Below, one piece after another: positions 40,475-52,700 of a stretch of 64,000 bases of DNA. The position numbers and the translations under genes were made by a program. The stretch's first letter is position 1, and each line of letters starts with the position of its first letter. The stretch comes from Lineus longissimus (Eukaryota; Nemertea; Pilidiophora; Heteronemertea; Lineidae): assembly GCF_910592395.1 (NCBI RefSeq), contig NC_088310.1, positions 11,293,501 to 11,357,500 on the forward strand, in the 5' to 3' direction. A model generated the notes under the pieces. That model ran no database searches. It saw only the letters and a list, made by a program, of their open reading frames with translations, and was not told where the DNA came from.

Positions 40475-43400
40475 CTAACCACAGGACTGCTGTAATAAGG
40501 AGAACTCCCGCTCTACAGACACAATCTTTGAAGATATCAAACTCATTTTTCCTTGCATCAACTTGCAATGCGATTTGGAGGCCACTCGTGCTAATGATTC
40601 GGTTAAGTGATTGTGCCTCTCACAGAAAACCTTAGCAACATTCAGGATTTCTTTACTGACTAACGAGATTTCTTCTTCCGCCCTCTCCTTCAGGCACAGT
40701 GTTTCCTTCGCATGACGATATCCTCGGGCATCAGGCTCTATTAAGAACTCACAACTGACGGCTTTTTCGAAGGTTAGAGTCGAATCAAACTTCTTGGTTA
40801 GATCATCCAAATACTTTCTGATCTGCGCATTTGTCCTTGCTATGCTTCGTTGCAACTTGATTGCAACTGCCTGGCCATCTTAAAAAAGAGAAAATTAGCA
40901 AGGATCAGCATATCAGTATCATTTTACAGAAGTAACATCCCTTTATGGAACTTTGGCAGTATTTCCGAGTCCACTAACAGTCACACATCCGCCATCGTAT
41001 GGTGTCTTATTCGCCCTGGCACTCAGTTACAAAGGATCATGTTTCTCAGTCTCATCTGACGAACAGCTAGGAGAGTAAGAAATTTTGGTTCCTAGAACCT
41101 AGAACCTAGAACCCCCAACAATACATCAGAAGAGAAAGTTGATTGGTGAGGACCACTGGCCCTGTGCTATGCAGCACATGAATAATGATATAAGTGTAGA
41201 GAAGTTTGCGGTTTGAGTGGAAAAAAGTCACAGCGTTTCTTGATGTCAGAAACTGCTGAGCTGATAAGAACACTACTTCTACTCCAGCACTATGCACATG
41301 TAAAACATTGTGCCTATTGCGTGGTAGCCAGCAATGTTAACCACCAGGCTCCTCTAAGGACAACAATGATGATCAATTGTTTTAATGTATTTTTGTTTTT
41401 ACCCAAGCTGTAAATGAAGTCTTTATAAATAGTAGATTGACACCTTTCTTGTTGAAAGGAGTAGCTAATCCATAGAAGATTGAGGGGGGAATCACAAATA
41501 CCACTGTATTCATTGGCTGCCGGTGTTGTAAGAGCCTGATTGACCCAAATGAAATGTATGTACCTGCATACTTTTTCTTTGTTTCAAGGATAATTTTCCT
41601 TTCACTACAATGCTTATGAAGTAGGTGTAGAGTCTTCTCTTTCCCGGACAGAGCTGAAACAAAAAAGGAGACATGCATTTTTTTGACATACATGTACATG
41701 TACATGAAAGTCAGTTCACCAGTCGTTGGCTTGCTTGTTTTGACATTTATTTGATATCATTGTCAACACAGCTATCTGGTTAAGAAGGTTTGGACTTGAG
41801 CCTTCCAATGACTTGCCCCATTTGGGAAATATGCCCAGGTTCGGAAAATTTAAATTACATCAAAGTTTCTCCTATACACTGTACAATGTTTCATTAGTTT
41901 TCATTTTGGCAAAATACACTCACGCATAGCAATATACATACCCTGGTTTGTTGAAAGCCGATTAGCCTCCCTCAAGCTATGGTCTCGTACATCAGTGATA
42001 GACACTGAAATATAAAAGAAGTGCATATTCAACTGAAATACTTTAGAACATCATCTTCACTGACTTCAGGTTACCATCAGGCCCGCCCTCTTTGAACCTT
42101 CACACAACCAGCCAGTGAGACTACAACCCATAATTCAATAGTGTTGGATGAATTTCAACAGTCAACTCAGAAAAGCTGGTTGATCATAGTTGATGTGCAA
42201 GATGAGGAGGTCAACAGAGGGTAAAATGAACATTTATACATTATGATGTTGGGAATAATGAAAGCAAGCTAATGCATGGTGAACGACCTCTGATACTGCT
42301 CTACATGTCTATTATATCAGCTTCATAAGTGCAATGCATTGGCCAATTCTTTTTGTAGAATAGCACAACTTAAGAAATAAGAAAGGTCAGATGTACCTTG
42401 CATAACTCTGAGTAGGGATGACAATTCCTCACCAGCAGCTGCCAACTGATCCTTAGCCCTGTCAATCTTTGTGCGAAGGAAAGTGCCTGCAAAAATTAGA
42501 TATCATCTACATGAACCTGAAGTTTCCGATTTATTAAACCCCCATCTGGGAAGGTAGAAAAGCAGGCCACCTCACAAACTCCCAATATGTGCCAAAAGCA
42601 GGACTTCCCAAAATGCAAAATATCCTTCATACCCAAGTTGAATGGTGCAAAACCCATCTGGTCCAATACTGTTGTGTGGATAGTAGTACATATACACAGT
42701 GTTATTCAAGTCTTTTGTGGAAAAGAAACAGACTTGAATGGATTTTTTTGGAAGACAACATGGTCGAAGGTCAGATCACAGCCAGTGTTGGGCATGACAC
42801 ATCTTTTACTCATAACAATAACATACATGTACAATCCTGGTAAAAGTTCACCAGAAATATGCTTTTTCTTTCTAAGGTGGGCACTTTTGTGACACACACA
42901 AACAGCTGAGGGCTTGTGAACCTATCAACACTTATATTTGATGGGATAACATTTCTTACCAATTTTCAGCTGTTTCCTGTTTGCATAGTGTATGAGGGCA
43001 TCAGTCAGCGTATCAATGCGATGGCTGGGTGTCATCTCTTTGGTAATTTTTGAAAAGCTCCGGAGATAGGACCACAGTCTTTCTAGACTTTCACCATCTG
43101 TCAGACCAAAACCAGGGAGCCTTCGTGGGCTGTAACGCACCTTGAAAAGTAAAATATGAAGGATGGAAAAGGACTTGCCATGTTGATCAGTTTATTACTG
43201 GATATCTGGGGGTTTCAGTGGAGAGCAGAGAAATTATACACTTTGTCATCATTTGTGCTTTTAATATAATGCTCCTAACACCAAGGTCTGCACCAGCGGG
43301 TGCTTCAATTGCGCTCGTGCCTTAGGCTTCTGCATTCACATGGTAACCTTCCTCTTCGACGGAGCCTGGCGTCCTGATTGCTCACACAATTTACACCAAA

Positions 43401-46151
43401 TTAGGGCGTTTAAAAAGCTGATGACTTAGATCAAGTGGATACAAATTGATTTCTTCCATATTGAAATGGTTTAAGGAAAAGATACCGAAAAACCCTACAT
43501 GTAGCGTTCTCAAGAGAAATTTGAAATAATGAAAATGGGAAACTTAATAGAACATCATGCTGTCAGATGAGGTCCAGTCAGAAAGCCAACTTGCTGTTTA
43601 TGGAGGGAGGAACAGCAGGTGATTTGTGGTTGATGAGAGTAAAACTGAAAAAACATTCTTACCTGGCAATCCCACTTGTGTCCGTAGGCATGGAAAATGG
43701 GAATTGCCATTTTCACAGCATCAAGAGAAATATCACTGTGGTGTTTCTGAAAAGATCATTACTCATAATAGATCTTGCTGATGGCATACATGGAGATGAG
43801 TGACAAATTCCCAACCCTTCCACAAAAGCATCAAATCCTATCAGTATTTCAACCCACGAAGGGGTAACAAGTTTTTATATCGAGGTACATCAATTTTCAA
43901 ACCTATGGAGAACTTTTTGACATCCTGAGAATCTAAGATGATTTCAAGTCAATTCATGGTTGTGTAATAACATATTAACATGGAGGTTTAAAAATGAATC
44001 AGAACGGAACAAAGTGGATACGTGTATGGTATCTTTCAAACATGCTGAACAGCTGTAAATGCTTCAGCCTAGAGCCAGCGGCTCCGTACTAGTTTTACAC
44101 ACGATTGCGGTGTCTCTTCTCCGGCATCTACAACAGGCTATCCTCCGTCTCGTGTTCGATTGCAGACTTCGGTATTCCAGCCCGGAACGTCAGTAGAAGG
44201 GCGTAGTAGATTATATATATATATCAAATTATCTTCCCACCAAGGGGAATATATCAATACAAGTTTTTCCGCTAAGGGATATATACTAAAATGCTTCTCA
44301 CAACTCAAAGCGTGCTACAACACAAACAGTCTGTAACATTGACTCAGGCTGACTGAAGCAACCTGACCGCTAGCTAGGACTATATAAATGACTTCGACTC
44401 AACCGGTTCTGCCCAGATGGCAACAGACTAGTCCTAACTAGCCGGCAGGTCGTAACAATAAACTAGCCAGTAAATTAAGAATACTATACCGCCACGGGTA
44501 TTCTATAAACGGGGAGGGACGTCAACAGCAAGGCCTCGTCCTTCTCGATCTCTGCAGGGCGGATTCGTCCAAATCGTCAACACGGCTTCTGGCGTAAGCG
44601 GAGAGACAGTGATGGAATCACACCCACTGGCTTCTAACAATATAACTATCAAACAGTCACCTGGAGTCAACATACACAGATTAAAACCGTGGGTTAACAC
44701 AACATCTTTTTAGTCCCAAAATACAACTGGGTTTTATATAATGGTTTTCCAGAAATCCGTTTGCACGGTCTATAATTTTTAATAATGTCCAATAACACCA
44801 ATGGACTAAAATACTAAACGATAACGATTCATTCTAACCGAGAATCAACAACATTACAGCCCATTCATCGAAAATAGGCCTAAAAGAGTGGAGTGGAAAG
44901 TTGCTCAGGTCGACCTGATCCACGCGAGCCTATTCGAAGCACCTGGTCCGCAAAGACCAGAATGCACCTTCAAACATTAATACACCCCCCTTTTAGACCC
45001 CTTCTCAAACTATAGAAAACCATGTCAATTAAATGCACAGATAGCTATACATTAGCGAGAGGAAGACACAAACTGGTGATATGTTTACAAACACAGCACG
45101 ATACACAAGGTCAGTGCATCGGCCGTATACAAATGTACGTAAAGCGTGAAAGGCTTCACACTGGTAAAATTATGGCATTTTCCATTCTATCGGTAAAGTA
45201 CGGCGTGAATCAATCATAAAAACGTTACCACCATTTCAACGCTGCTTCAACCATTTCAACCATCTCGCTACGAACTTCTGGGCGTTGTCATCTATAGAAT
45301 AGTACAGAACCGGCGGCGATCCTCACTCAATCGCGGACGGAGTCGAAGTGCTGTCTTGAACACACATGCCCATGGGTGTTACCTAAGTCTCGCCAACATC
45401 TCGCAAAATCTCGGTAAACAATTTTTTGGCGCGGAAATAATAATACAATAACGGGGTCAAACCGGGTCAAGGAAGAAGTCAGCTGATCGCAATAACAAAC
45501 GATCACTGATCGTCACAACATTAGTAGCACCGTTTACACAAATGATGTTTCAAATGATTCTACCATCCTTTTTCAGAACTACATGTAAGATGTCTGGACG
45601 ACTAGTTGTCGTATTGCCTCGACTCTTGAGATCTCAAAAATAAGGCTTTGGTAGTAATGCCAGTTAGTGTAATGCAATTTATAGTACTTTGCCTCAATAC
45701 ATGTTACTCCTGGTGTCAGGTTAAACTCAAGAGTAAAAAGTAACACATAAATGACAGATTCATGCACGGATTCAAATTTTAGCACAAATGATGAGTGGTG
45801 AAAACCGCGAAGTATAAGATGATAATAGTGGTATTCAGCATATTAGAATTACAGTGGACCCCCCTCATCTGACAAATATGTGAGAGACATAAATTAGGTA
45901 CCAAATTAATTTCTATATCATTTTTAACCTGTGTAAACAAGACACATTTATGAAGACAGCATTTAGTCACAGGGGTGCCTTAAAAGAGAGGGTTTGTGGT
46001 TCATGTAAACTCACCGTTCGCCATGTTTCAAGCTGAACATCATTTGGGGGAAGTCATGCCTGCACGAAGCCCCAAACACTGCAGTTTCGTCTAGTTTGTA
46101 ATACCTTCCCTTTGAACGTATATTACTGCCAGCTTTGAATTCATTGCAGTC
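40475..46151 (-). CDS. KDZ-family transposase, C-terminal half (seven exons, 5' part absent)
   Basis: Seven exons with GT-AG borders can be read 5' to 3' on the minus strand: 46151-46015, 43746-43663, 43140-42960, 42486-42397, 42004-41942, 41653-41564 and 40878-40475. From the second exon onward all phases agree. Key residues are DETAVFGASCRHDFP, AIPIFHAYGHKWDCQ and GFGLTDGESLERLWSYLR. These are hallmarks of the Kyakuja-Dileera-Zisupton transposase core, followed by the family's long charged helical C-terminus. The frame stops at TAG 40475-40477 (...LLQQSCG). The first exon ends in phase 2 but the second starts in phase 0, so at least one intervening exon is missing or undetected. No N-terminal half exists upstream on this strand; a Tigger element begins 115 bp before the first exon. 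I infer a fragment or rearranged copy of a cut-and-paste transposase acting in the nucleus. Confidence 0.8.
43880..45990. other. Unassigned KDZ intron-size region with a short (TA)n
   Basis: This interval separates the first and second recognisable KDZ exons. It includes a (TA)n run near 44213-44224 and mixed-composition DNA. On the minus strand TGTTACGACCTGCCGGCTAG, followed by a TATATAG box near 44380, loosely resembles an LTR start, but no matching end, target duplication or internal genes were found. I could not find the missing KDZ exon here. Confidence 0.35.
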
Positions 46152-46735
46152 CTAAAAATAAGAACAAAGAACTGTGAATGCATGTAGGGCAAAAAAAGAA
46201 TATGGTATTTTCAAAACATGAGTACCAGACAGGTACAGCATGAGCCACATAACTTGAATGTACATACTCTAGTCTCGGCTTTTTATGGTGGGTTCATTAT
46301 CTACCGCCTACACAGCCAGTAATGTGATGTCAGACCGCCTCCACCATATGAATGGCTGAACGTTTGTCATTCACATTTGGATCGTGTGACTGCTAGCATG
46401 GGACGCGGTCCTTGTGAAATTGATTGAGCCACAGGGAAAGTTATGGTTCATTACATCCAATCTTTTAATATTCAATGTATGACCGAAATTGATACAGTTT
46501 GTAATATTGAAAGTTTTACTTCACACTGCTATTACGATAAATAAAATTAATGCTATAATGCAGGGTGTCGCAAAAGAAATGCGCGAATTTTACATTCTGA
46601 GTATGAACCATAAACTGCCTGGGTGTCTAAATTTTCTTTAAAATTGCAACGTTTGGTGCATTTTTCTCTAAACATAAGAAATGACTACAGTCTCAATTCA
46701 GAATTGAACTTTTCACATCGAGGTAAACAAGAAAT

Positions 46736-46756
46736 GAGATAGATAGATAGATAGAT
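46736..46756. repeat. (GATA)n microsatellite
   Basis: Five tandem copies of AGAT/GATA inside the Tigger element, in its non-coding left portion. Confidence 0.9.
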
Positions 46757-47066
46757 CCAGGGGGATGATTGGGGAACCTGTTTACACGTTTCAACACAGG
46801 CCATCTTTTTCTAAACACGTCAAACGTCGCTAAGGACAAAAGCCAACCGCTACTTTTATGCACCAACGTGAACCTTATTACCCATAGATTGCTAAGATGT
46901 GCAGTACGTCACTCGGTAATGTACACAATAAGCACATGCAGCGACGAAATGTTGTATAACGGCCGAAAACAACAATGGTTTTTCCTCTTGCCAATGTGAC
47001 TGACGTCATGACGTAAGTCGACGTCATGGATCTGCTTAGATATTCAGGCTTCTGTCTGGGTCAAAA

Positions 47067-47325
47067 TTAGTTGCCCACCATAAATCGGCTTCATGGCGCT
47101 TATTTACCCATCAAATACTTATCTAAAAACTTCCACAAAATCAAATTCAGATTTGGGAAACCTGCATTCAGTAGTATTTTTCTGCATTTCATTGCAGCAA
47201 AACATGGTAGTTCTGTTGAAATACCACTGAATGCAGGTTTAAAAATCAGAGATTATTTTGGGGAAGTTTTTAGAGATTTGTTGGGTAAATAAGTGCCACG
47301 AAGGTGATTTATGGTGGACAACTAA
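47067..47325. mobile_element. Hairpin MITE nested inside the Tigger element (259 bp)
   Basis: TTAGTTGCCCACCATAAATC at the left and GATTTATGGTGGACAACTAA at the right are near-perfect complements. The arms continue inward through ACTTATCTAAAAACTTCC and GAAACCTGCATTCAGTAG to a short centre near 47190. TA lies at both outer edges. It sits between the transposase stop (47382) and the Tigger left TIR, so it inserted without harming the coding frame. Its ends share CCACCATAAA with the host element's own TIR. Confidence 0.85.
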
Positions 47326-47381
47326 TGTTGACACAGACAGTAGAAAGACACAGTCCGTGTTCTCTCGCATCCTGCAGAGCA

Positions 47382-48725
47382 CTAGGCCTGATCCACTTCA
47401 TCATCTAGCATGGCCATGAACTCAATTCCATCTGCATGTTCTTCGTCAAGTTGTGGAAGTGGTCCAGCCTCGACCTGGCCTTGGCGTAAAGCTGCCTCGA
47501 ATCCATTTTCGATAACCTGGGGACTCACGGCACCACAGGCATTGCTCACAATGTTGACAACGTCATTCAGCTGGATTCGGTCACACTGTCCTTCCGCATT
47601 TGTATTGCGCTTTTTCCACAATGTCCACTCTTTTCTGGCGTGAGATTTAAAGGATTTCATTACCGATACGTCTAGAGGTTGCACCAGAGATGTGGATCCT
47701 GCAGGTATGAAATTTAAAAGTCCTCCTAATTCTGTGACTCTCATACCGAAGTCTTCCGTTTGATGTACTCGGTAACGGTCAACCAGCAGAAGGAACTGTT
47801 CTACTCCATGGCTCTCCAGGTAGGGCTCGAAGACATTCTCCATCCAGTGTCCTAAGGTCTCCTCCCTCACCCATCCAGTCGCAGAGGAGGTCACGATGAC
47901 GTTAGGTGGTAGATCTTGGCGTCCTTCCAGGAGGGCTAGCTGACGAACAAATCCACGACGGGGAAACGTGATGTGGGCTGTCGTCATGTTGCCGTCGGCT
48001 GTGACACAGAGAGTAACAGTACAGCCAAGTTTCACATTGGATCTTGACGTCCGGACGTCTACTGAAGATGACCCCGTTTCATTACAAGTGTGCATAGGAC
48101 GAAAGTCTAATAGCATGAAGGTTTCATCCATATTGAATATGAACATCATGGCGATCTCGAAATGTTCTATATTCCCGGTGACATCGTTCCTAAATTCCTC
48201 CACTCGATTTGCGGCGTCTTGAGGCAGGGTAGTTGAGTTGTTATTAACTTTGCGTAATGAAACATGTTTCCTGTCCATGAAACCGTCCACCCATCCATCT
48301 GACGCACGGAAATCGTGGAGTGTGGGTATAGTGCCAATAATTTCATCTCGCCGTGCATCAGCGAGGTTTCTCCACCAAGCTTGGAAATTGTCTAAACCTT
48401 TTTCCTTCAGGTCCTGTACGGCGATGGGGAAGCGTAGCTCACGTTGCTGCCGGAACCATTCGTGCAGCTGCTCCTCGACTTCTGGCCAGGCACCCGTATT
48501 CTTTGGCTTCACTCTTCTGCTTTCACCCTGATGTTCTTGCTCCATTCGTTCTAAACTTGCTAAGTCCCACTTACTAAAGGTGTGGATGGATATGTGATAG
48601 TGGTTAGCAAATTCTGTCATGTTAGCAACATTTCCATTCATTACGGCAGTTTCAAGTTGTCGCAGGTACCTGATCTTTTCCGAAACGGAGTAGCTTCGTC
48701 TTCTTTTTGGCATGGGTTCATCCAT
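47382..48725 (-). CDS. Tigger/pogo-like DDE transposase with CENP-B-type DNA-binding domain
   Basis: The frame is open from 48839, but the ATG at 48725 (MDEPMPKRRR) is the better start: it opens a basic segment and the helix-turn-helix, and the 38 residues before it look non-coding. Residues below count from 48839. An N-terminal HTH (about 50-92, with ISIHTFSKW) is followed by a second HTH/CENP-B-like region (about 115-200) and a DDE_1-type catalytic core. The acidic triad is visible as D238 (FNMDET), D354 (LLLVDRYRVHQ) and D390 (LVQPLDVSVM). The 35-residue gap between the last two fits pogo-type DDxD enzymes. The usual Asn after the second Asp is Arg here. No stop or frameshift is seen. It would cut and rejoin the element's own TIRs in the nucleus. 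Confidence 0.9.
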   Translation of the reverse strand: MDEPMPKRRRSYSVSEKIRYLRQLETAVMNGNVANMTEFANHYHISIHTFSKWDLASLERMEQEHQGESRRVKPKNTGAWPEVEEQLHEWFRQQRELRFPIAVQDLKEKGLDNFQAWWRNLADARRDEIIGTIPTLHDFRASDGWVDGFMDRKHVSLRKVNNNSTTLPQDAANRVEEFRNDVTGNIEHFEIAMMFIFNMDETFMLLDFRPMHTCNETGSSSVDVRTSRSNVKLGCTVTLCVTADGNMTTAHITFPRRGFVRQLALLEGRQDLPPNVIVTSSATGWVREETLGHWMENVFEPYLESHGVEQFLLLVDRYRVHQTEDFGMRVTELGGLLNFIPAGSTSLVQPLDVSVMKSFKSHARKEWTLWKKRNTNAEGQCDRIQLNDVVNIVSNACGAVSPQVIENGFEAALRQGQVEAGPLPQLDEEHADGIEFMAMLDDEVDQA

Positions 48726-49756
48726 TGCGATTTCGCACGAATGGCAGCACGTACAGTACGGACACTTGGCCCAGTTTATAACGTCCCCGATTATACAACA
48801 TAGGGCCCAGGCGTAGGCATAATGCCTGGAGAAGTTCAATCAGACATAGCCTCACAATACACGGTGTTGCAAGTATGAAAACGGTAACGGATGGTTCAAC
48901 ATTTTCACAAGCGTACAGAGATTAATCTTTTCTCTGACCTCCTCCCTCCTGAAGAAACGGGTACTCTGAAAAATGTGGATTTCTAACTCAACATTTTCCT
49001 AGTGTAATCTTTGTACTCGTGTGTTAATGTTGAAAATGTTGAACCATCCCTAAATTTTGTGTGATTACAATAAACCAATTACCAACTGATTTATTAAAAG
49101 TCACTCGTTTCCATAACAAACAACTCAAAAAACCACCCCGGACCCAATTTTGGAAATACCATTGACACTGGAACTTCGGAACTGCTCATAGGTCAGATCT
49201 ATTTCATAGGAGCGATTCAACAAACTGCCTGAGTGTTTAGCATAACCGCGAAATCGACCATAGCACACTTCGGCATTGCTCCGCCATCTGATTGGCCATT
49301 TCATCACAAAAGCGGTGAGTAACCATGCTCTACGTAGTTTGTGAAGGGGAATGGCCTGCATATTGCAAACCCACCATAAAAAGCCGAGACTAGAGTATAT
49401 TTGCTTCCCACGAGCATTAAGTGCAGGATTAACCCCTTACGTGCCTAGAAAAGAAATATTTTGCAGAATCAAAAGTGCCATGCTTTCATGCTCATTTGGC
49501 AAATCATGCTCATGCCATGCCATGCCATGCTAACTTTTTTAGTTAATTTGACTCACTCTCATCCTTCTTCTATATCCCATAAAGCGCAATAGCCATCCTC
49601 CAACAGGTTTGTAGCAGCAGTAACATCCACCGTATGCCAGTCCATTAAATAATTTACACTTATAGCCGCTGCGAATATCACGTTTAAATGTCATTAGTAT
49701 TGTCTTATCTTAATGTCCCAATATAATATATCAAATAGTAGGTGAAATGGATTTAT

Positions 49757-52700
49757 TTACATCATCTCATCAACTGACTCGGCGTCACTTTCATCGTCAC
49801 TGTCATCCCCACTCTCACTGTTAGAATTGTCATTTTCAGCTCTGGTTTGTTCAGCATCTTCGGCAACTTGGTTTCCACAATCGACACATTTGCAAAGTTC
49901 TGTGCAGGGAAGCTTGTGTTCCTTACATGAACATTTCGAGTTCCCAATACATTTGGTCTTTTTGCAGGAGCAGGCGAAGTGCTTCAAAAGAGACGGTGGA
50001 GCCCATGGCATCGTATTCCAAAGAGGCGCAATATGACCGTACTGGTCCTTCCGCCAGCCAAGACCTATTGGACTTGGGGTACCCATTTCGTTTTGTAGAC
50101 TACGTTGATGGATTGCTGCTTGATAGTTGGCCCTTTTTGTGTGGTTAACAAGAGCATCTCGATTCGGGGGCAAAGAAGCATCTAGCTTGAATCTCATTTT
50201 GAAAATTTGATCCCTGACGTCATTCACAGCTTCAATTTTGTCCTTTCCATACAGCTCGCAGACAAACTTTTCCAGAGTTGGAGAAATATCATCCAATTCC
50301 CATTCTTCTCCAAATTTCTGAAACATAGCCTGATACAACTCATTCCCCATCATTGTTTTCAATGCCTTTACTTTTCCTTGGCCCTTAAATGCACTTGTGC
50401 TGTCGCAGCCAGTGAAACAATGGAGACCAATCAAAGCTTTGGAGACTCTTTCCCCAAGTTCCTCGCTGATGGTGTTGACGTGCAATGTTCTGCTCTCGCT
50501 CCATGAGCCAAGATGTAGGTAGAGACTCGGGCAGATATTGTCCGCAAATGATATGGCAATAATGAATACATCTGTATCTTGGATGCGGATGATGATGTTT
50601 GCAGGCCCTTGCATTCTGACAGCAGCTTCCTGTGCATGTAGTAGCATTCGCGTGTCGGCTTCCTCGTGGTCACACCAGAGCTCTTCTAGGGACCTAACTA
50701 TCATAGACCCATCTTGCACCTCCAGTAGATGGCATTGATTACCATGGCCAATCACGATTGCAATATTCCCCAGCAAGTCGGGACTTGACCTCTGCCATTC
50801 TTCGAAAAAGAATTCAACCAGCTGTTCCTTGTTTGCTCCACATGAAAGGAATTTCCTAAATTGCTTTGGAGTCTTCTGATCCCTGCCTAAAATCTTTATC
50901 TTTTGACTTCCCAAAGATGCTCTCCTATTTCGTTCACCACCCTTGATGCTCTGCTCTGGATATCGGTCAGGAACAAAGTCAATCCTTTTTACTCCATATT
51001 GATGAGCAATGGAAATGAGTTTGCCAAGAATCCTATCCGCTAACTTGCCAAACGTAGATGGAACATCCTTCAGCTCCTGTAGAAGTGCCATGCCATCCTG
51101 AATCCATACAGTCCTTGCACCACTAGCTTGATCTGGTTGACTCAAAAGATTATCAGATGATGTCATCATGCTTTCGATGTGGTTGCGAAGTTTTGCCTTG
51201 TCTGTCTTTGTGATGGTGCCTTCTATAGTTGATGGTGGGTACGGATGTAAGCTGTATCTCAAGGCATCCTTCATGTCTACGCTGTTAACTCTTCCAATGA
51301 CAACCATTCGTCCAAGGATATCTGTACTCGCTTTCAACTCCAGTTGTTCTGCAGACTTGTCTTGGTTTGGGATCCTTTTGGTGGTGTCTGAGAATGTCTT
51401 CAACTTTAGCTGTTTAATGGGTGAGTAGATGTCCTTCTCAAGCCCGGTGATTCTTTCTTCTGTGAAAGTTTTGAAGGCTAGTTGGCCAACCTCCTCAGCC
51501 CTGTTGAGGTCTTTCTCAATCACTGTTGACGAAACCCCTCCTGTTGAGATGTTGACTATTCCCTCTTCAGCGACAGAAAATGGGTTGCACATTGATTGGA
51601 TGGTTGAAATGACATTTACGACTTCAAGTTCATCTGCAGCTATCCTTGACTTGTCCAAGTCCTTTCGCATTCTTGTGTTCTCCCCTTTCCCGGCCATTTC
51701 TTCACATCGCCGACTTATTTCTGCTCGAGCTGGATGGGACAATATCCACCTGTGAACTGCACCTTTCCGTGTTGTTATCCCATTGAGTCCTCCCTTAGTT
51801 TTAGAATCACGATTCATTGTCTGTTCGATCGTCTGATCGACTGGTACCTGAGAAAATCCATATTTGTTTTGTCTTTGTACGACAAAACCCCCATTCTCCA
51901 TGTCTTCAGCGATATCTGGATGAGTCGTGCCAAGGTTCATCATCTCCAACAAGTACACCGGTGTGTAACGCCCATAGTTCATCCTGTCATATGCAAAGAA
52001 CCATCCTGCCATTCTTCTCAGGGAACTTAGATGTAGGTCCCAATTCCCTTCTCTAGATGCCCGAACAAACATCAGCAGGCACTCCACCATGCTTAAGTAA
52101 GACAACCAGAATTGGAACGTAGGGTTTTCCTGGCCTTGGTCGCTGAGAAACCGGTCATATTCAGCGATGACGTCCTGAAACTGTTCAGATGACAGAATGT
52201 CTGAGAAGTCCTCCCTTGGAAATTCTCGACGCAATTCTTCACTTAGCCTTTTCACACGGTCTGACATCTCATCAGGGGAATGTGATAGGAATTCAACCCA
52301 GCAAAGTCGTTGTAGCGCCTCATACACAACCTTATGACTTCTAACGCTTCTGTTATAGTGGTTCCCATTCATGACACCAGCTACAGATCCAAGTGCAACA
52401 ACTCCGGCTTCGACAAGAACATCACTAAGACCAGCATCCTTGAAACGCTTTCCAATGACTGCTAGGAAGGTTTTAACAGTATGGAACTGTCGAAGGCGAA
52501 TCACGAGGCGATTCTGAAACATGATGTTCTTCCATCTCACCTGCTGAGCCTTATAGTAGATACCCTGATCAAATACAAGGACAATGGTCTTCAATTCCAA
52601 TTGATCTGCTAGTCGGATGCTTCTCAGTAGAACGGTGTATACAGTACTCATATCTGTAGGACTTGCATCTATTACTGGCAGATATGCTATGGTACTGACC

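Larger units (their letters stand above)
46267..49395 (-). mobile_element. Complete Tigger/pogo-like DNA transposon (3129 bp)
   Basis: CTCTAGTCTCGGCTTTTTAT, then GGTGGGTT, begins at 46267. Its perfect 28-bp reverse complement ends at 49395. TA dinucleotides flank both ends (46265-46266 and 49396-49397), matching the TA target duplication of the Tc1/mariner/pogo group. The element encloses one long transposase frame on the minus strand and a small MITE downstream of its stop. It lies just upstream of the first recognisable exon of the KDZ fragment. Identical TIRs and an open frame suggest a recent insertion. Confidence 0.93.

Noticed and set aside
42587-42892. Overlapping open frames between KDZ exons
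   Set aside because: They lie in the intron between exons 42397-42486 and 42960-43140, on the opposite strand, with no recognisable domain.
44180-44720. Solo LTR on the minus strand (TGTTACGACC start, TATATAG box)
   Set aside because: No matching CA end, target-site duplication, primer-binding site or internal genes could be located.
47968-48803. Plus-strand open frames inside the Tigger transposase
   Set aside because: They are antisense shadows of the long minus-strand transposase frame, which has clear motifs.
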